Shown piece after piece: positions 25,236-35,200 of a stretch of DNA of 64,000 bases. Numbering within the stretch: the first letter of the stretch is position 1; each line of letters starts with the position of its first letter. The stretch spans positions 248,001 through 312,000 of the forward strand of contig NZ_NJAG01000002.1 in the NCBI RefSeq assembly GCF_002872335.1, given 5' to 3'. A model generated the notes under the pieces. It saw only the letters and a list, made by a program, of their open reading frames with translations, did not search any database and was not told the origin of the DNA. The translations under genes were made by a program, and so were the position numbers. The DNA comes from Siphonobacter sp. BAB-5405 (lineage in GTDB: Bacteria > Bacteroidota > Bacteroidia > Cytophagales > Spirosomataceae).

Positions 25236-27656
25236 TTACTTCATTTTGTCATTGAGTAGTTTCATAAAATATCCCCCTACTACACTCCGGGCCTGGAAAC
25301 CAACTTTTTTACCATCGGTGGTTTCGTGCCAGTCGCTGATGGGTACGCGGGACGAAGTTTCGTGAGCGTATTTCAGCAGCGGCTTCACAAGAGCGTCAAA
25401 ATCAGCCTGATTGTCCGTTAGCGTTGCCGTCCATACAATCCAGTCGGATTTCGTGTACGTCTTGCGGCTGTCGAGGGGTAAGCCATAGCTGTTCTGCTTC
25501 GTCAGGTAATACTTGATTTCCTTTTCGTACACCGACTGCGGGAACAGTTTCAGTCCCAGAACCTTATCCCATACCAGGTTATACTTCTGGCTCCAGGTTC
25601 CTTTCTTATCGAAGGTCAGTGCGTAGTGATCGCCGTCGTCGGCAATCTGCATCCACTTCTGTACCATTTCTTCGGTACTCTTGCGGTACTTTTCAGCGGT
25701 GGCCTTTTCGCCCAGTTGCTCGGCCATCATCGCGTAGCAGCCCAAGCCGACAATCGCCTTTACCGAAAGGTTGGCATTCCGGGCCAGGTGACCAGCGAAG
25801 TCGTCCGTGCAGAGTTGATTGGCCGGATCGAATCCATCTTTCAACAGGTAATCAGCCCAGGTCGTCAGCGTTTTCCAGTGCTTGCGGGCGTAATCGGGTT
25901 TGCCTTCGGCTTTCACAATGGCCGCCGTCAGAATAATCATGTTGCCGGATTCTTCCACGGGCATGTCTTCGCCGTATACCTGTGCATTCGCCAGCGGGTA
26001 CGTACCCAGATCGTGAGCCGCAAAGGGCTTCGTCCATTTACCACTTTCGCTGTAATAGAAGATACCGTTGAGCATACCTTTCAGCAGGTCGGGGTTGTAC
26101 AACAAATACAGCGGAGCCGAAGGATACGTAACGTCCACGGTGTTGATACAGCCATTACTGAAGTTTTCCTTCGACAGATACAGAATGTCACCCTGCGGAC
26201 TCTTCACCAGCTTATGAGCCGCCGCCGCCTGACGATAGCCCAGTACACACAGCTTGGCGTACTCTTCTCCGCCCGACTTTTTGGCATCGGCATAGACCTG
26301 GCGATCGAAGTCATTACACTTTTCCATCACCGATTTATAATCCTTGATGGCCGCGGTAATTTCCCGCTCAATGGTCGATCCGTTTTCTTTCCACCAAGGC
26401 TTCAGATTCGTACCGAAGTATTGAATCGACTCAATGTCGTCGTAAGCTACCGTCAGAAATTGCTCTTTCGGTGTAGCATTCACCGATCCCAGATTGACGA
26501 TCGTATTCAGAAACAGGGATTTACCTTCTGTAATCATTGAACGCTGAGCTTTCAGGGCAGGCAGTGTACTCACGGTCTGATCGGCCTGGTTCTGCTTGGG
26601 AGCTGCCACGTAGAGATAGCCCCAGTCAATGCGAAGGTCATCGCCACTCTTTTTCAGGATGGCCTGCTCTTTCGTACCGGTTTTCAAGGCGACGTAATCA
26701 TTGGTTGAGGCCGTTGCCGCCGTTACGGACTGCGTGGGTACGTTGGTCGCCAGACTGCTCGATACGCCAAAGTAAAAGTTTACCTGGTGAGCGGCTCCAT
26801 CGTTGGCTTTTACGCGGTACGTCACGTAAGAAACCGGACGAGCGTACAACGTTAAGTCATTCATTAACAGCGGCGAAGCAAAGGCTACGTCCAGATCTAC
26901 TTTACCACACGTAAACGAATACTTGGTTTGCGTGGCGGTAAAATCCATGCTCTTCTGCGTGGCCGCCTGCATCGTCGTTTTTTCATTCGAACGCATTTCA
27001 CTCGACAAGCCCGCGTCCAGCCAGGCACCACCCGCCGTGTTAGCCACGTGAATGGCCAGTACGTTCTTTCCCGCTTTCAGTTTTGACTGAATGGGAATGT
27101 AGTTGACCTTGGTGATCCAGCCCTTGTGCGTGTAGACTTTTTCGCCGTTCAGATAGACTTCGATGTTGTCGTCGTGCTGTATTTTCAGGTATACCTGACT
27201 CGCGGGCACCTGCTTGAGCGTGAAGCTCCGGCGGGTCCAGAGGTCTTCGCTTTTCCAGAGCGTAGCGGCCTGGTTCTTGTCATCGCTGAAGGGGGCTTTG
27301 CCCGTTTTCCAGTCGCTATCCGAAAAGTTCAGCGTATTCCAGCCGTTTTTGGGTTCTTTTTCGGTGTACTGAACGGAGTACGCCATTTCATCCGCCGTAG
27401 GCAGGATGGTTTCGTAGCCTTTCGCCTCTTGCCCCAGGAATCGATAATTGACGCCATCCACGGTCAGAACGCCCAGCAAGGGTTGATCGGCACCGGTCCA
27501 GTGTTTCGTGGGTGAAGCCGTCAGTTCGTCGGTCGTTGACCAGACACTAAAATACGGATCGTGCGTAAGCAAGGGATACGCCGGGGCCCGTCCTACCTGG
27601 GCCTGAGCCCAGCCACCCGCGGCCAGGGCGGCCAGCAGTAAAAGGTGTTTTTTCAT
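25236..27656 (-). CDS. Glutaminase A-like exported protein (DUF4964/DUF5127/DUF4965/DUF1793)
   Basis: An 806-residue protein with a signal peptide (MKKHLLLLAALAAGGWAQAQ). The order of segments follows the GtaA-type architecture frequent in Bacteroidota: N-terminal PAYPLLTHDPYFSVWS (DUF4964), an inserted galactose-binding-like beta domain (about 105-215, NTLNFSDSDWKTGKAPFSDD), then DUF5127, DUF4965 and an (alpha/alpha) DUF1793 domain with LYNPDLLKGMLNGIFYYSES and HDLGTYPLANAQVYG. Fungal relatives were described as glutaminases, but bacterial members are often found with glycan enzymes, so the true activity in this locus is uncertain. Confidence 0.85.
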   Translation of the reverse strand: MKKHLLLLAALAAGGWAQAQVGRAPAYPLLTHDPYFSVWSTTDELTASPTKHWTGADQPLLGVLTVDGVNYRFLGQEAKGYETILPTADEMAYSVQYTEKEPKNGWNTLNFSDSDWKTGKAPFSDDKNQAATLWKSEDLWTRRSFTLKQVPASQVYLKIQHDDNIEVYLNGEKVYTHKGWITKVNYIPIQSKLKAGKNVLAIHVANTAGGAWLDAGLSSEMRSNEKTTMQAATQKSMDFTATQTKYSFTCGKVDLDVAFASPLLMNDLTLYARPVSYVTYRVKANDGAAHQVNFYFGVSSSLATNVPTQSVTAATASTNDYVALKTGTKEQAILKKSGDDLRIDWGYLYVAAPKQNQADQTVSTLPALKAQRSMITEGKSLFLNTIVNLGSVNATPKEQFLTVAYDDIESIQYFGTNLKPWWKENGSTIEREITAAIKDYKSVMEKCNDFDRQVYADAKKSGGEEYAKLCVLGYRQAAAAHKLVKSPQGDILYLSKENFSNGCINTVDVTYPSAPLYLLYNPDLLKGMLNGIFYYSESGKWTKPFAAHDLGTYPLANAQVYGEDMPVEESGNMIILTAAIVKAEGKPDYARKHWKTLTTWADYLLKDGFDPANQLCTDDFAGHLARNANLSVKAIVGLGCYAMMAEQLGEKATAEKYRKSTEEMVQKWMQIADDGDHYALTFDKKGTWSQKYNLVWDKVLGLKLFPQSVYEKEIKYYLTKQNSYGLPLDSRKTYTKSDWIVWTATLTDNQADFDALVKPLLKYAHETSSRVPISDWHETTDGKKVGFQARSVVGGYFMKLLNDKMK

Positions 27657-27873
27657 AGTAAATAGGGAAAAATAATAAAGCAGTTTACGTAAAAGGGATC
27701 GGTTGAAAGCTGTAGTTTTTAGGGGTTGTGAGGAATTGAAGATGAGTTTAACAAGTCTGTTTTATGTTCCAGAGGCATGGCTGGTCATTTAGTACGTAAG
27801 AATTTATTAACAACCGATTAGTCTCAATGAATCAGTACTTCGTCATTTAAAGACGGCTGATCTCTTAGTCCGT

Positions 27874-27945
27874 ATCGCAAACACCGCTCTTTTCATCCCG
27901 CTCCAGGCTACCGCTTTGCGGATGAAAAAGGCGGCTTTTCGCGAT
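27874..27945. repeat. Imperfect long inverted repeat
   Basis: ATCGC-AAACACCGCTC then TTTTCATCC on the left is mirrored by GGATGAAAAAGGCGG then CTTTTCGCGAT on the right, separated by about 20 bases. It could fold as a long stem. No transposase is nearby, so a MITE or structured RNA are both possible. Confidence 0.5.
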
Positions 27946-28042
27946 AGGACGGGGCCTGGGTTTATGTCGTCAACAGTACTAACTCGCTAGAAACTAACAA
28001 CATTACTACTGTTCGAAGATGAAAACCTCTCCCGCGTATCAG

Positions 28043-28133
28043 CCATTCCATGGGGGCCATTCCATGGGGTCGCGGAACGAGCTACGATAGCCGAAATGCG
28101 GTGGCCCTGAGCAGGCTGTCGCCCCCATGGAAT
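28043..28133. repeat. Tandem 13-14-mer with distant inverted copy
   Basis: CCATTCCATGGGG is present twice in direct tandem (28043-28056 and 28057-28069); a perfect 12-bp inverted copy CCCCCATGGAAT is at 28122-28133. Either left copy could pair with the single right copy, giving two alternative stems. Confidence 0.55.
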
Positions 28134-28292
28134 AGTTAGGCGTGAAATGGCCCGGCATGGATTGCTGATCGCTACTGAACAGCCGTGCTTATGGGACCAA
28201 ACTTGGTCTAGGTGAATAAAGAAGCTTCCTAAAAGCAACAAGCCATAGTTAAATCATCACTTACCAAACCCAAAGAATACTTTAGATAGATA

Positions 28293-28313
28293 GCCCGGGG
28301 CATGACCCCGGGC
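28293..28313. repeat. GC-rich hairpin downstream of the second GH43 gene
   Basis: GCCCGGGG (28293-28300), loop CATGA, CCCCGGGC (28306-28313). It is on the 3' side of the leftward GH43 gene, but no T tract follows on that strand, so it is a possible Rho-type or transcript-end stem. Confidence 0.5.
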
Positions 28314-28371
28314 CGGGTCTCAGGTTAAACAGACAGTAACTTTTAATGAGTTAAAACCCTGATTTGCAAGG

Positions 28372-29364
28372 TTATTTTACCTTCTGAGCCGGAACGCCTT
28401 CGAACGTGATTTTTACGGGTTTGATTTCGCCTTTTTCATCGAAATACATGCGTTCGATACAGGTTACCCGGTGATTGGCGTCGGTTTCTCCCAGTGGACG
28501 ACGGTGGTAGATGATGTACCATTCATCCGTACCGGGCCGCTGGATGACCGAGTGGTGTCCTGCTCCGGTGGCTACTTTTGCATCCTGCTGCAAAATTTTA
28601 CCGGCTCGTTTGAAGGGTCCAAAGGGAGAATCGGCGATGGCGTACGCAACGGAATAGTTCGGGCCAGTCCAGCCGCCTTCGGACCACATGAAGTAGTACT
28701 TGCCATTCCGAATGAACATGATTGGCCCTTCGACGTAGTTTTCCGGCGTAATTTCCTTGAAGGTTGAGCCATCCTCGGCCGGAATGAATCCGCTGAAATC
28801 TTCTTTTAACTGAGCAATGTTACAGTGTCGCCAGCCGCCGTAAATGAGGTAATATTTGCCGTCTTTATCCTTGAATACAAACTGATCGATGGGCTGGGCA
28901 CCGTTGTGAAATTTATCGACGAGGGGTTTGCCCAGCAGATCCTTGAACGGTCCGGAGGGCTTGTTGGCCACGGCGACGCCAATGCCCCCTTTTTCCTGAT
29001 CATTCTGAATATCATTGGCTCCGAAAAACAGGTAATACTTGCCTTTTTTCTCGATGATGGCCGGAGCCCACAACGCCCGTTTGGCCCATTTTACCGCACT
29101 GGTATCGATAATGTTGGGATGTTTTTTCCAGGTCACCAGATCCGGCGAAGAAAAAGCATCCATGTGTACCTGCTTATTGTAAGGAGCCGAGTACGTGGGA
29201 TAGACCCAGTACGTCTTCCCGAAAATTACGCCTTCCGGATCAGCATACCAGCCCGGAAAAATGGGGTTACCCGAGGTTTTCTGAGCATCAGCTCCGAAAG
29301 CCGCACCCGCCAGGGCTAGTACCAGGAGACTTTTTTGTTTGAGAGATTTGGACAGCTTCCGCAT
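28372..29364 (-). CDS. Glycoside hydrolase family 43 (second copy)
   Basis: Predicted exported beta-propeller hydrolase. The frame begins at 29376 (MSGFMRKLSK); the ATG at 29364 gives 330 residues with a signal peptide ending AAFGADAQ. Acidic residues match the GH43 triad: D in FPGWYADPEG, D in QFVFKDKDGKYYLIYGG and E in YVEGPIMFIRNGKYY; GAGHHSVI is also typical. Sequence differs widely from the other GH43 gene in this locus, so they probably cut different linkages. It lies downstream of the SusCD operon after a terminator and about 270 bp of non-coding DNA. Confidence 0.87.
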   Translation of the reverse strand: MRKLSKSLKQKSLLVLALAGAAFGADAQKTSGNPIFPGWYADPEGVIFGKTYWVYPTYSAPYNKQVHMDAFSSPDLVTWKKHPNIIDTSAVKWAKRALWAPAIIEKKGKYYLFFGANDIQNDQEKGGIGVAVANKPSGPFKDLLGKPLVDKFHNGAQPIDQFVFKDKDGKYYLIYGGWRHCNIAQLKEDFSGFIPAEDGSTFKEITPENYVEGPIMFIRNGKYYFMWSEGGWTGPNYSVAYAIADSPFGPFKRAGKILQQDAKVATGAGHHSVIQRPGTDEWYIIYHRRPLGETDANHRVTCIERMYFDEKGEIKPVKITFEGVPAQKVK

Positions 29365-29606
29365 GAAACCAGACAATAGTGTTTGAGAGGATTGAAAACT
29401 AGAACTATTACCAGTAAAAGTACCATCTTGTTCGTTTCAACTCATCTCCTAAAAACTTCGTCGACTTTTGATCGTCAAAATAGATCGGCTTTTTGCCGGG
29501 TTGCGATACGGGAAATGTATGAATCTGAAGCGGATTGACGCAGGTCATCTGGAATAAAAAGGCAGTAGAAAAGTTTTACAAATGGGAAGCAAAACCAACC
29601 GTTACT

Positions 29607-29643
29607 AAAAAAACTTCCCGAAAGGATTGACGCTTCCGGGAAG
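29607..29643 (-). terminator. Terminator of the sigma/FecR/SusC/SusD/DUF3823 operon
   Basis: CTTCCCG (29614-29620) pairs with CGGGAAG (29637-29643); on the minus strand the stem is followed by seven T (29613-29607). It lies 6 bp after the DUF3823 stop. Confidence 0.8.
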
Positions 29644-29649
29644 CATTGA

Positions 29650-30342
29650 TCAATAGGTCACTTTTTGAATGGGCGAAAAAATCGGGTCTTCTACCCCACT
29701 GACTTTCAGTTTGACACGGGCAAATACAAAATTTTGCGTCGGTGTCAGTTTCGGTACCGTCACCTGCATCTGAATGCCACTCATGGTTTTCAGATCGGCT
29801 CCTTTGATTACCTGAGCGGCAATGTTGGTCCGAACGTCTACAAAATCCGTTTTGCTGATGTACAGAGCCACTTCTTCAATCGTTTTAGCCGAGGCGTCGG
29901 TAATAATTTTTTCAATCGAAAACTGCGTCGAAACCTTCGACTCTCCGCCCGTGAAGGTGGCATTACGAATCATGTAGTACGGCAATACCTCCAGGTCCAG
30001 GGTCTGACTGCCGCGTACCTGCACCGGAATGGTATCCGATTGCGTTTCGGCGTTGCGAATGGACCTGAAAGGCCCCTGATACGAAGGAATCACCAGCTTG
30101 TAATTGCCATCGAACAAGGTAGAGGCGTACGAGCCATTTTGATCGACCGTCACGTTAATCGGTCCTTTTTTGCCCCAGCCGGGCTCCCAGAGTTCGAAGG
30201 TTACGTTGTTGTATTCGACGCCAATGGGTTCACCCTTATACACAATCCGACCCTTCAATACCGCAGACGGCGGATCGTAATTATCAAATTTACAGGCCGT
30301 TAGCGAAGCCCCCAGCAGTAAAAAGAGAAGATATTTTTTCAT
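29650..30342 (-). CDS. DUF3823 lipoprotein (SusE/F-position glycan-binding candidate)
   Basis: A 230-residue lipoprotein with signal peptide and lipobox (LLLGASLTAC, Cys17). The N-terminal domain (about 25-110, LKGRIVYKGEPIG and GSYASTLFDGNYKLVIP) looks like a carboxypeptidase-regulatory/transthyretin-type sandwich; the C-terminal part is a second beta domain. DUF3823 proteins regularly follow SusD genes and are thought to be surface accessory proteins. Here it starts 13 bp after the SusD reading, the last gene of the operon. Confidence 0.88.
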   Translation of the reverse strand: MKKYLLFLLLGASLTACKFDNYDPPSAVLKGRIVYKGEPIGVEYNNVTFELWEPGWGKKGPINVTVDQNGSYASTLFDGNYKLVIPSYQGPFRSIRNAETQSDTIPVQVRGSQTLDLEVLPYYMIRNATFTGGESKVSTQFSIEKIITDASAKTIEEVALYISKTDFVDVRTNIAAQVIKGADLKTMSGIQMQVTVPKLTPTQNFVFARVKLKVSGVEDPIFSPIQKVTY

Positions 30343-30355
30343 CGGTCTAATGCGT

Positions 30356-32232
30356 TTACTGGTTCGGGTTTTTCACAATTTTGGGGTTGTTGTTCCGGAT
30401 GTCTTCGTTGATGAACGAGTAGTAATTGCCCAGCCGGAAGCGGTGCGGGTTGGTCACGTTCGAAGGAATGATCTTCTTGAACACCCACTTGCCATTCTGC
30501 TCGGTACCCGGAGCGTAGATTTTATACGGCCACAGGCCGAAAATGCGGGTACTGGTTTCGGTAGCTACGCCGGGCTGAGTCGTAAGGTCGGTCGCGTTGC
30601 CATTCCAGACTACGTGAGCCAGCCGCCAGCGTTTCAGATCCCAGAAAATGTGGTTTTCAAACGCTAGTTCTACTTTACGTTCGTGCACAATGCGGTCGAA
30701 ACTCAGGTCAGCCGCGACCAGATCTTTGGTAAAACCGGCCCGTTTCCGAACCTGATTCAGGTACTCGGCAGCCTTGGCCGACTGCCCCAGTTCGAGGCAG
30801 CTTCGGCGGCGTTGAGCAGTACTTCGGCGTAACGGTAGCGAATCCACCAAACTTCACTCCGGGTGCCGAGTTGCCCGGATCCTACGGTCGGATCCTGGTA
30901 CTTGCGGACGTAGAAGCCCGTCTGAGCACTGTACTCCAGCCCGTCGATGGGACCGTCAAACCCAACCACCTGTTCTTCCGTCGTTTTGCCGGGCAGTACC
31001 TTGCGGGAGCCGAAATTGTCACCCGTAATGATGGAATTGTTGGCCAGAATGTACCCGGCCCAGATGTCTACGGTTTTGCTTTTAAACTGGCTTCCCGGCA
31101 AAATCACGGTTCCGCCTAAACGAGCATCACGACCGGCAAATAATTCCAGCGGATTGGAGAAGTACCGATAGCCGCCATTCGCCTCCGTGTAAGCATAGGG
31201 AGCAAAGGTGTTGTCCAGTTTTTCGAAGGACTGTACCAGATTCAGCGAAGGATTCAGGCGACCCCCCTGCTGTTCCTCGGCCACCGAACGCGGCTGGTTG
31301 CTGATCGTCCAGTCGACGGTTTTACCACTTTTGAGTTTAAAATCCTTCACGAAAAGGACTTCGGCATTGTTGGATTTATCCGTAAACAAACTGGCAAAGT
31401 TGTCCTGCAAATCCGTCGGCTTTTTCAGATACAGCGAGTATTGCCCCAAAGCGATGAGTTCCTCGGCTGATTTCAGTGCTTTTTGGTAATAGCCCGCCGC
31501 TTTATCGGCAGCGATGCCCACTTCCCCACCGGGCAGAGAGACCTGAGGGGTATTGACCCCGTACTTGGCAATCGAACCAGCGTAGAGAGCCGCCCGGGCT
31601 TCGGTGGCCAGAGCCAGTCCTTTCGTAGCCCGTGATTTCACGTTAGCATCCGCCGGCAAATCATTTTTGATCGCCTCCATCTCCGCAATCACGAAGTCAT
31701 AAATCTCGGATTCCTTCGCCCGGGCGTATTGCAGGTAGGTGGGATCACCACTGAAGTCATACGCCAGGGGTTCCAGAATCAGCGGTACGCCGCCCATGCG
31801 TTTCACTTCCTCGAAGTAAAACGAGGCTCGTAGGTACCGGGCTTCGGCCAGGAAACGTGTTTTGTCGCCAGCACTGAGTTGGGTCGCCTGTTCGCATTTC
31901 TGAATGAACAGGTTCATTTCCCGCAGGTAGCCGTAGTCCCAGTAGTTCCACCAGTCGTAGCTGTATTCCTGGTTTTTATGTCGGTAGTACTCCCCGGAAC
32001 TCGAAGCAAAGGCTTCGTCGAAGTTGGCGTACTCCACCCACCTTTCCGTGCTCTGCATATCGGGATAGCGATCGTACAAATCGACCAGTACCGTCAGAAC
32101 GAGATTCGGACTCTGCCAGACTTTATCGTTGGTGAGAATATTGGTCGGGTCTTTATCGAGAAACTTCTCATCGTTGCAGGACCAGCTCACCAGCATCAGG
32201 ACCAGGCAACTGAGGTAATGCATTTTTTTCAT
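30356..32232 (-). pseudogene. SusD/RagB-family lipoprotein, split by a frameshift
   Basis: Surface glycan-binding partner of SusC. The 5' part (30757-32232) has a lipoprotein signal (Cys19 in LVSWSC) and typical SusD segments DKDPTNILTNDKVW, FLAEARYLRASFYFEEVKRMGGVPLI and WWIRYRYAEVLLNAAEAA, then runs out of frame. The remaining conserved C-terminus (ELGQSAKAAEYLNQVRKRAG, then FENHIFWDLKRWRLA) continues in another frame from about 30794 to 30356. A single missing base near 30793-30797 explains it (AEAA followed by ELGQ). The restored product would be about 625 residues, full length. It may be true inactivation, phase variation or a sequence error; the neighbours are intact. Confidence 0.9.
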
Positions 32233-32242
32233 AGTCAGGGTA

Positions 32243-35200
32243 TTAGAGCGAGAGGTTCACCCCTACGTTGACGAATTTATTTTGGGGATAAGCCAGGCCG
32301 TTTTCTTCCGAAATCTCCGGATCAATACCCGCCTTCCGCAGATTATCGAGGGAGAAGAGGTTGTAGGTATTGAAGTACACCCGAGCCCGTTTCACCTTGA
32401 TTTTTTCGAGCATTCGCTGCGGAATGGAATAGCCGAACTCCATCGTACGCATCCGGAGGTAGGTGACGTTAGTAAGCCAGAAATCCGACGAACGGTTGTT
32501 ACTGTGGCCGCCATCGTTGAAGCGTAAGGCCGGGAATTTGCCGGGAATCCAGGCACTGTTGAGGTCATACGGATTTTCGCGGTGCCAGCGATCTTCGTAG
32601 AAGTCTTTCAGTAACGCCCCCGTATTCTGGAAGGGCCAACGCATCTCCCAGTTTCGGATCACGGAGTATCCCGAACCACCCGAGAAGTCAGCTGTAAAAT
32701 CAAAGCCCTTCCACGCTAATTGTAGGTTGATGCCGAAATTGATCGTGGGGTTACTACCGGCTCCATTCCCGATTGGACGCTGGTCATAGTCGTTGATCAT
32801 CCCGTCGCCGTTGGTATCCTCGTAGATCAGATCTCCGGGTAGTAAGGTTTTGTTGCCCTGACCGTCGATGTTCACGCCGTATTCGGCAATCTGATTCAGT
32901 GATTCAAACTGACCGATGACGTGATACCCCCAGTACAGGTCATTCCAGCGGTTTTCACCTGAATTGCGGTAATAATCCCAGGAATTGTTCCAGCGGGGTT
33001 TGTACGAACTCAGGAATTTCCGGCGGGAATACGACAGGTTTCCACCAATCGTAAAGTTCAGCTGATCGATTTTGCTGGTGTAAAACAGCGAACCTTCGCC
33101 GCCCAACTGAGCATCGCTGTTAACGTTTTCGTCGGGCAGGCCGTAGCCGAGTTCAGAAGGAACCAGCACATCGTACTTCCGGCCGCGTAAGCCGGAACGC
33201 TTCCGGTTAAAATAGTCGAGCGAACCACTGAATTTGCCGTTCAGGATGGTGTAGTCCAGACCGAAGTCCAGAATTTTCGAAGTAAACCAGGAAATGTTCG
33301 TGATGGGTACCCCCCGGTCCCGCGAACCTTTAATGACTTTCCCATCAATAATGACCGTCGAGGAACCGTAGTTGTAACCGGATACGTAATCGAAATCACC
33401 GATGCCTACGTCATCATCTCCCAGTGCCCCGTACGATCCGCGAAGTTTCAGATTGGTCAGTACGCGGTCACCTCCTACCCAGTTCTTGAAGAAAGGCTCT
33501 TCGGTAATCCGCCATCCACCGGAAATCGAGGGAAAGAAACCCCAGCGTTTCGAGGGAGCAAACTTGTAGGAAGCATCCCGCCGCCCGGCCAGTTCCAGAA
33601 ATAACTTGTTCTGGTAGTTGTAGTTCAGGCGTCCGATGTACCCGGCCCGGGCCGTCTGAATGTCGCTGTCGTTGTAGGTGTCCATATCGGCGAATTGCAG
33701 CAAGGGCAGTTCGTTGGTTTGCGGTACCGAGTGCACCCATACGTCAATTTCGCGGCGGGAAATTCGCTCGGCCACAAATGTGGCAGCCAGGTTGTGTTTG
33801 CCGAAACTGTTCTGGTAATTGACCTGTCCCTGCACTACGTTTTCGAGCACTTTCCGCGTACCCCGCTCCCGCCAGGGGTTGGTACTGCCGCCCGTACGAA
33901 CGTAGGTATCGGTGTCTTTATAGTACGTATAGGCATCGTACGTGTATTCGTGACCGTTCATTAAGCGATCCGCGATGTAGTACGAGTAGGTACCCTTGGC
34001 CGTTAGTCCTTTGATGGGCGAGCGGTATTCGCCCGTGAAGTTGGTTTGCAGCACCCGCCAGTCTTCCCGCCAGTAACCGGACTTATCCTTATTCAGCAAG
34101 CCCCAGTTCGTATCGTTGTGACCGATGTCGTTAAGGTACGCGGGATTGTCGTTGGCAAAGGGACGTTCGGTGGGACGATTGCGAAACAACGCAAAACGCG
34201 GTCCCCAGTAATCATCGCTGCCGGGTACACCGGGGTTATCCCGCGTTTCAATCCGGCCATTGATTTGTACGCCGACTTTCAGGGAATTCGTAATCTGGGC
34301 GTCGATATTACTCTGAATATTGGTTCGTTTGAACGTAAACTCCCGACCCAGTACGGAGTTCTGAAACAGGTGCGTCGCCGAGATGTAGTAATTGATTTTA
34401 TCGGAACCACCTGTTGCGTTAACGTTGATGTTGTACTGCGGAGCGTTCTTCTTGATGATGTAGTTGTGCCAGTCGAAACTCTTGTAACCAATTTCGGTAC
34501 CCTGCTGCCATTTGGCCAGTTCTTCCGGCGTAATGTCCGTGCGGCCGTACTGGTTCATTTCCCCGTCGGCCTTCCCCAGCATCCATTCGTAGGCGTTGGT
34601 AGTACGGGGAAAACGCGTCCAGTTCTGTACCCCCGTATAGGCATCCACGTTGATGGTGTTTGGGTTACCCATCTTGCCGCGTTTGGTTGTCACTACGATT
34701 ACGCCATTAGCCGCCCGTACGCCATAAATAGCCGCCGAGGCGTCTTTGAGTACGGTAATGCTTTCAATGTCGTTGGGGGAAATGTTGTTAAACTGTCCCG
34801 CGTCTTTCTGAATGCCGTCAATGACATACAGCGGGTTTCCCATGTTCCGGATCTGGATGTTGGCACTCGAACCGGGCCGCCCATCGGTCATCCGAAAGGA
34901 AACGCCGGGAATTTTTCCCGCCAGTCCACTACTCACGGTCGATCCGCCGTGTACTTTTTCGATGTCTTTACTGGAAATGGTCGAAATCGCTCCGGTGATG
35001 GATTCTTTCTTCTGCTCGCCATAGCCCACGACTACCACTTCATTCAAGGCCTGATCGGTGGCCTTCATCGAAATGTTGAGTACCGTCTGCGTACCAACGG
35101 CCAGCTCCTGCGTTTGGTAGCCAATGGAAGAGAACACCAGAATAGCATTATCATCGGGAATATCCAGCCGAAACGTCCCCGTCGCATCCGTCGTGGCTCC

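Larger units (their letters stand above)
27657..28371. other. Structured non-coding gap inside the polysaccharide locus
   Basis: A 715-bp stretch without a convincing gene. It holds an imperfect inverted repeat of about 25 bp (27874-27898 with 27920-27945), two tandem copies of CCATTCCATGGGG (28043-28069) matched by an inverted CCCCCATGGAAT (28122-28133), and a GC-rich hairpin (28293-28313). The leftward promoter of the glutaminase-like gene must lie near 27660-27780. A minus-strand frame at 27987-28241 runs through the repeats and shows no protein features. Confidence 0.55.

Noticed and set aside
25626-26540. A 304-codon plus-strand frame opposite the glutaminase-like gene
   Set aside because: Antisense to a gene with signal peptide and ordered domains; no motif in the translation.
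27987-28241. An 84-codon minus-strand frame in the structured gap
   Set aside because: It spans the inverted and tandem repeats, whose structure explains the sequence better than coding.
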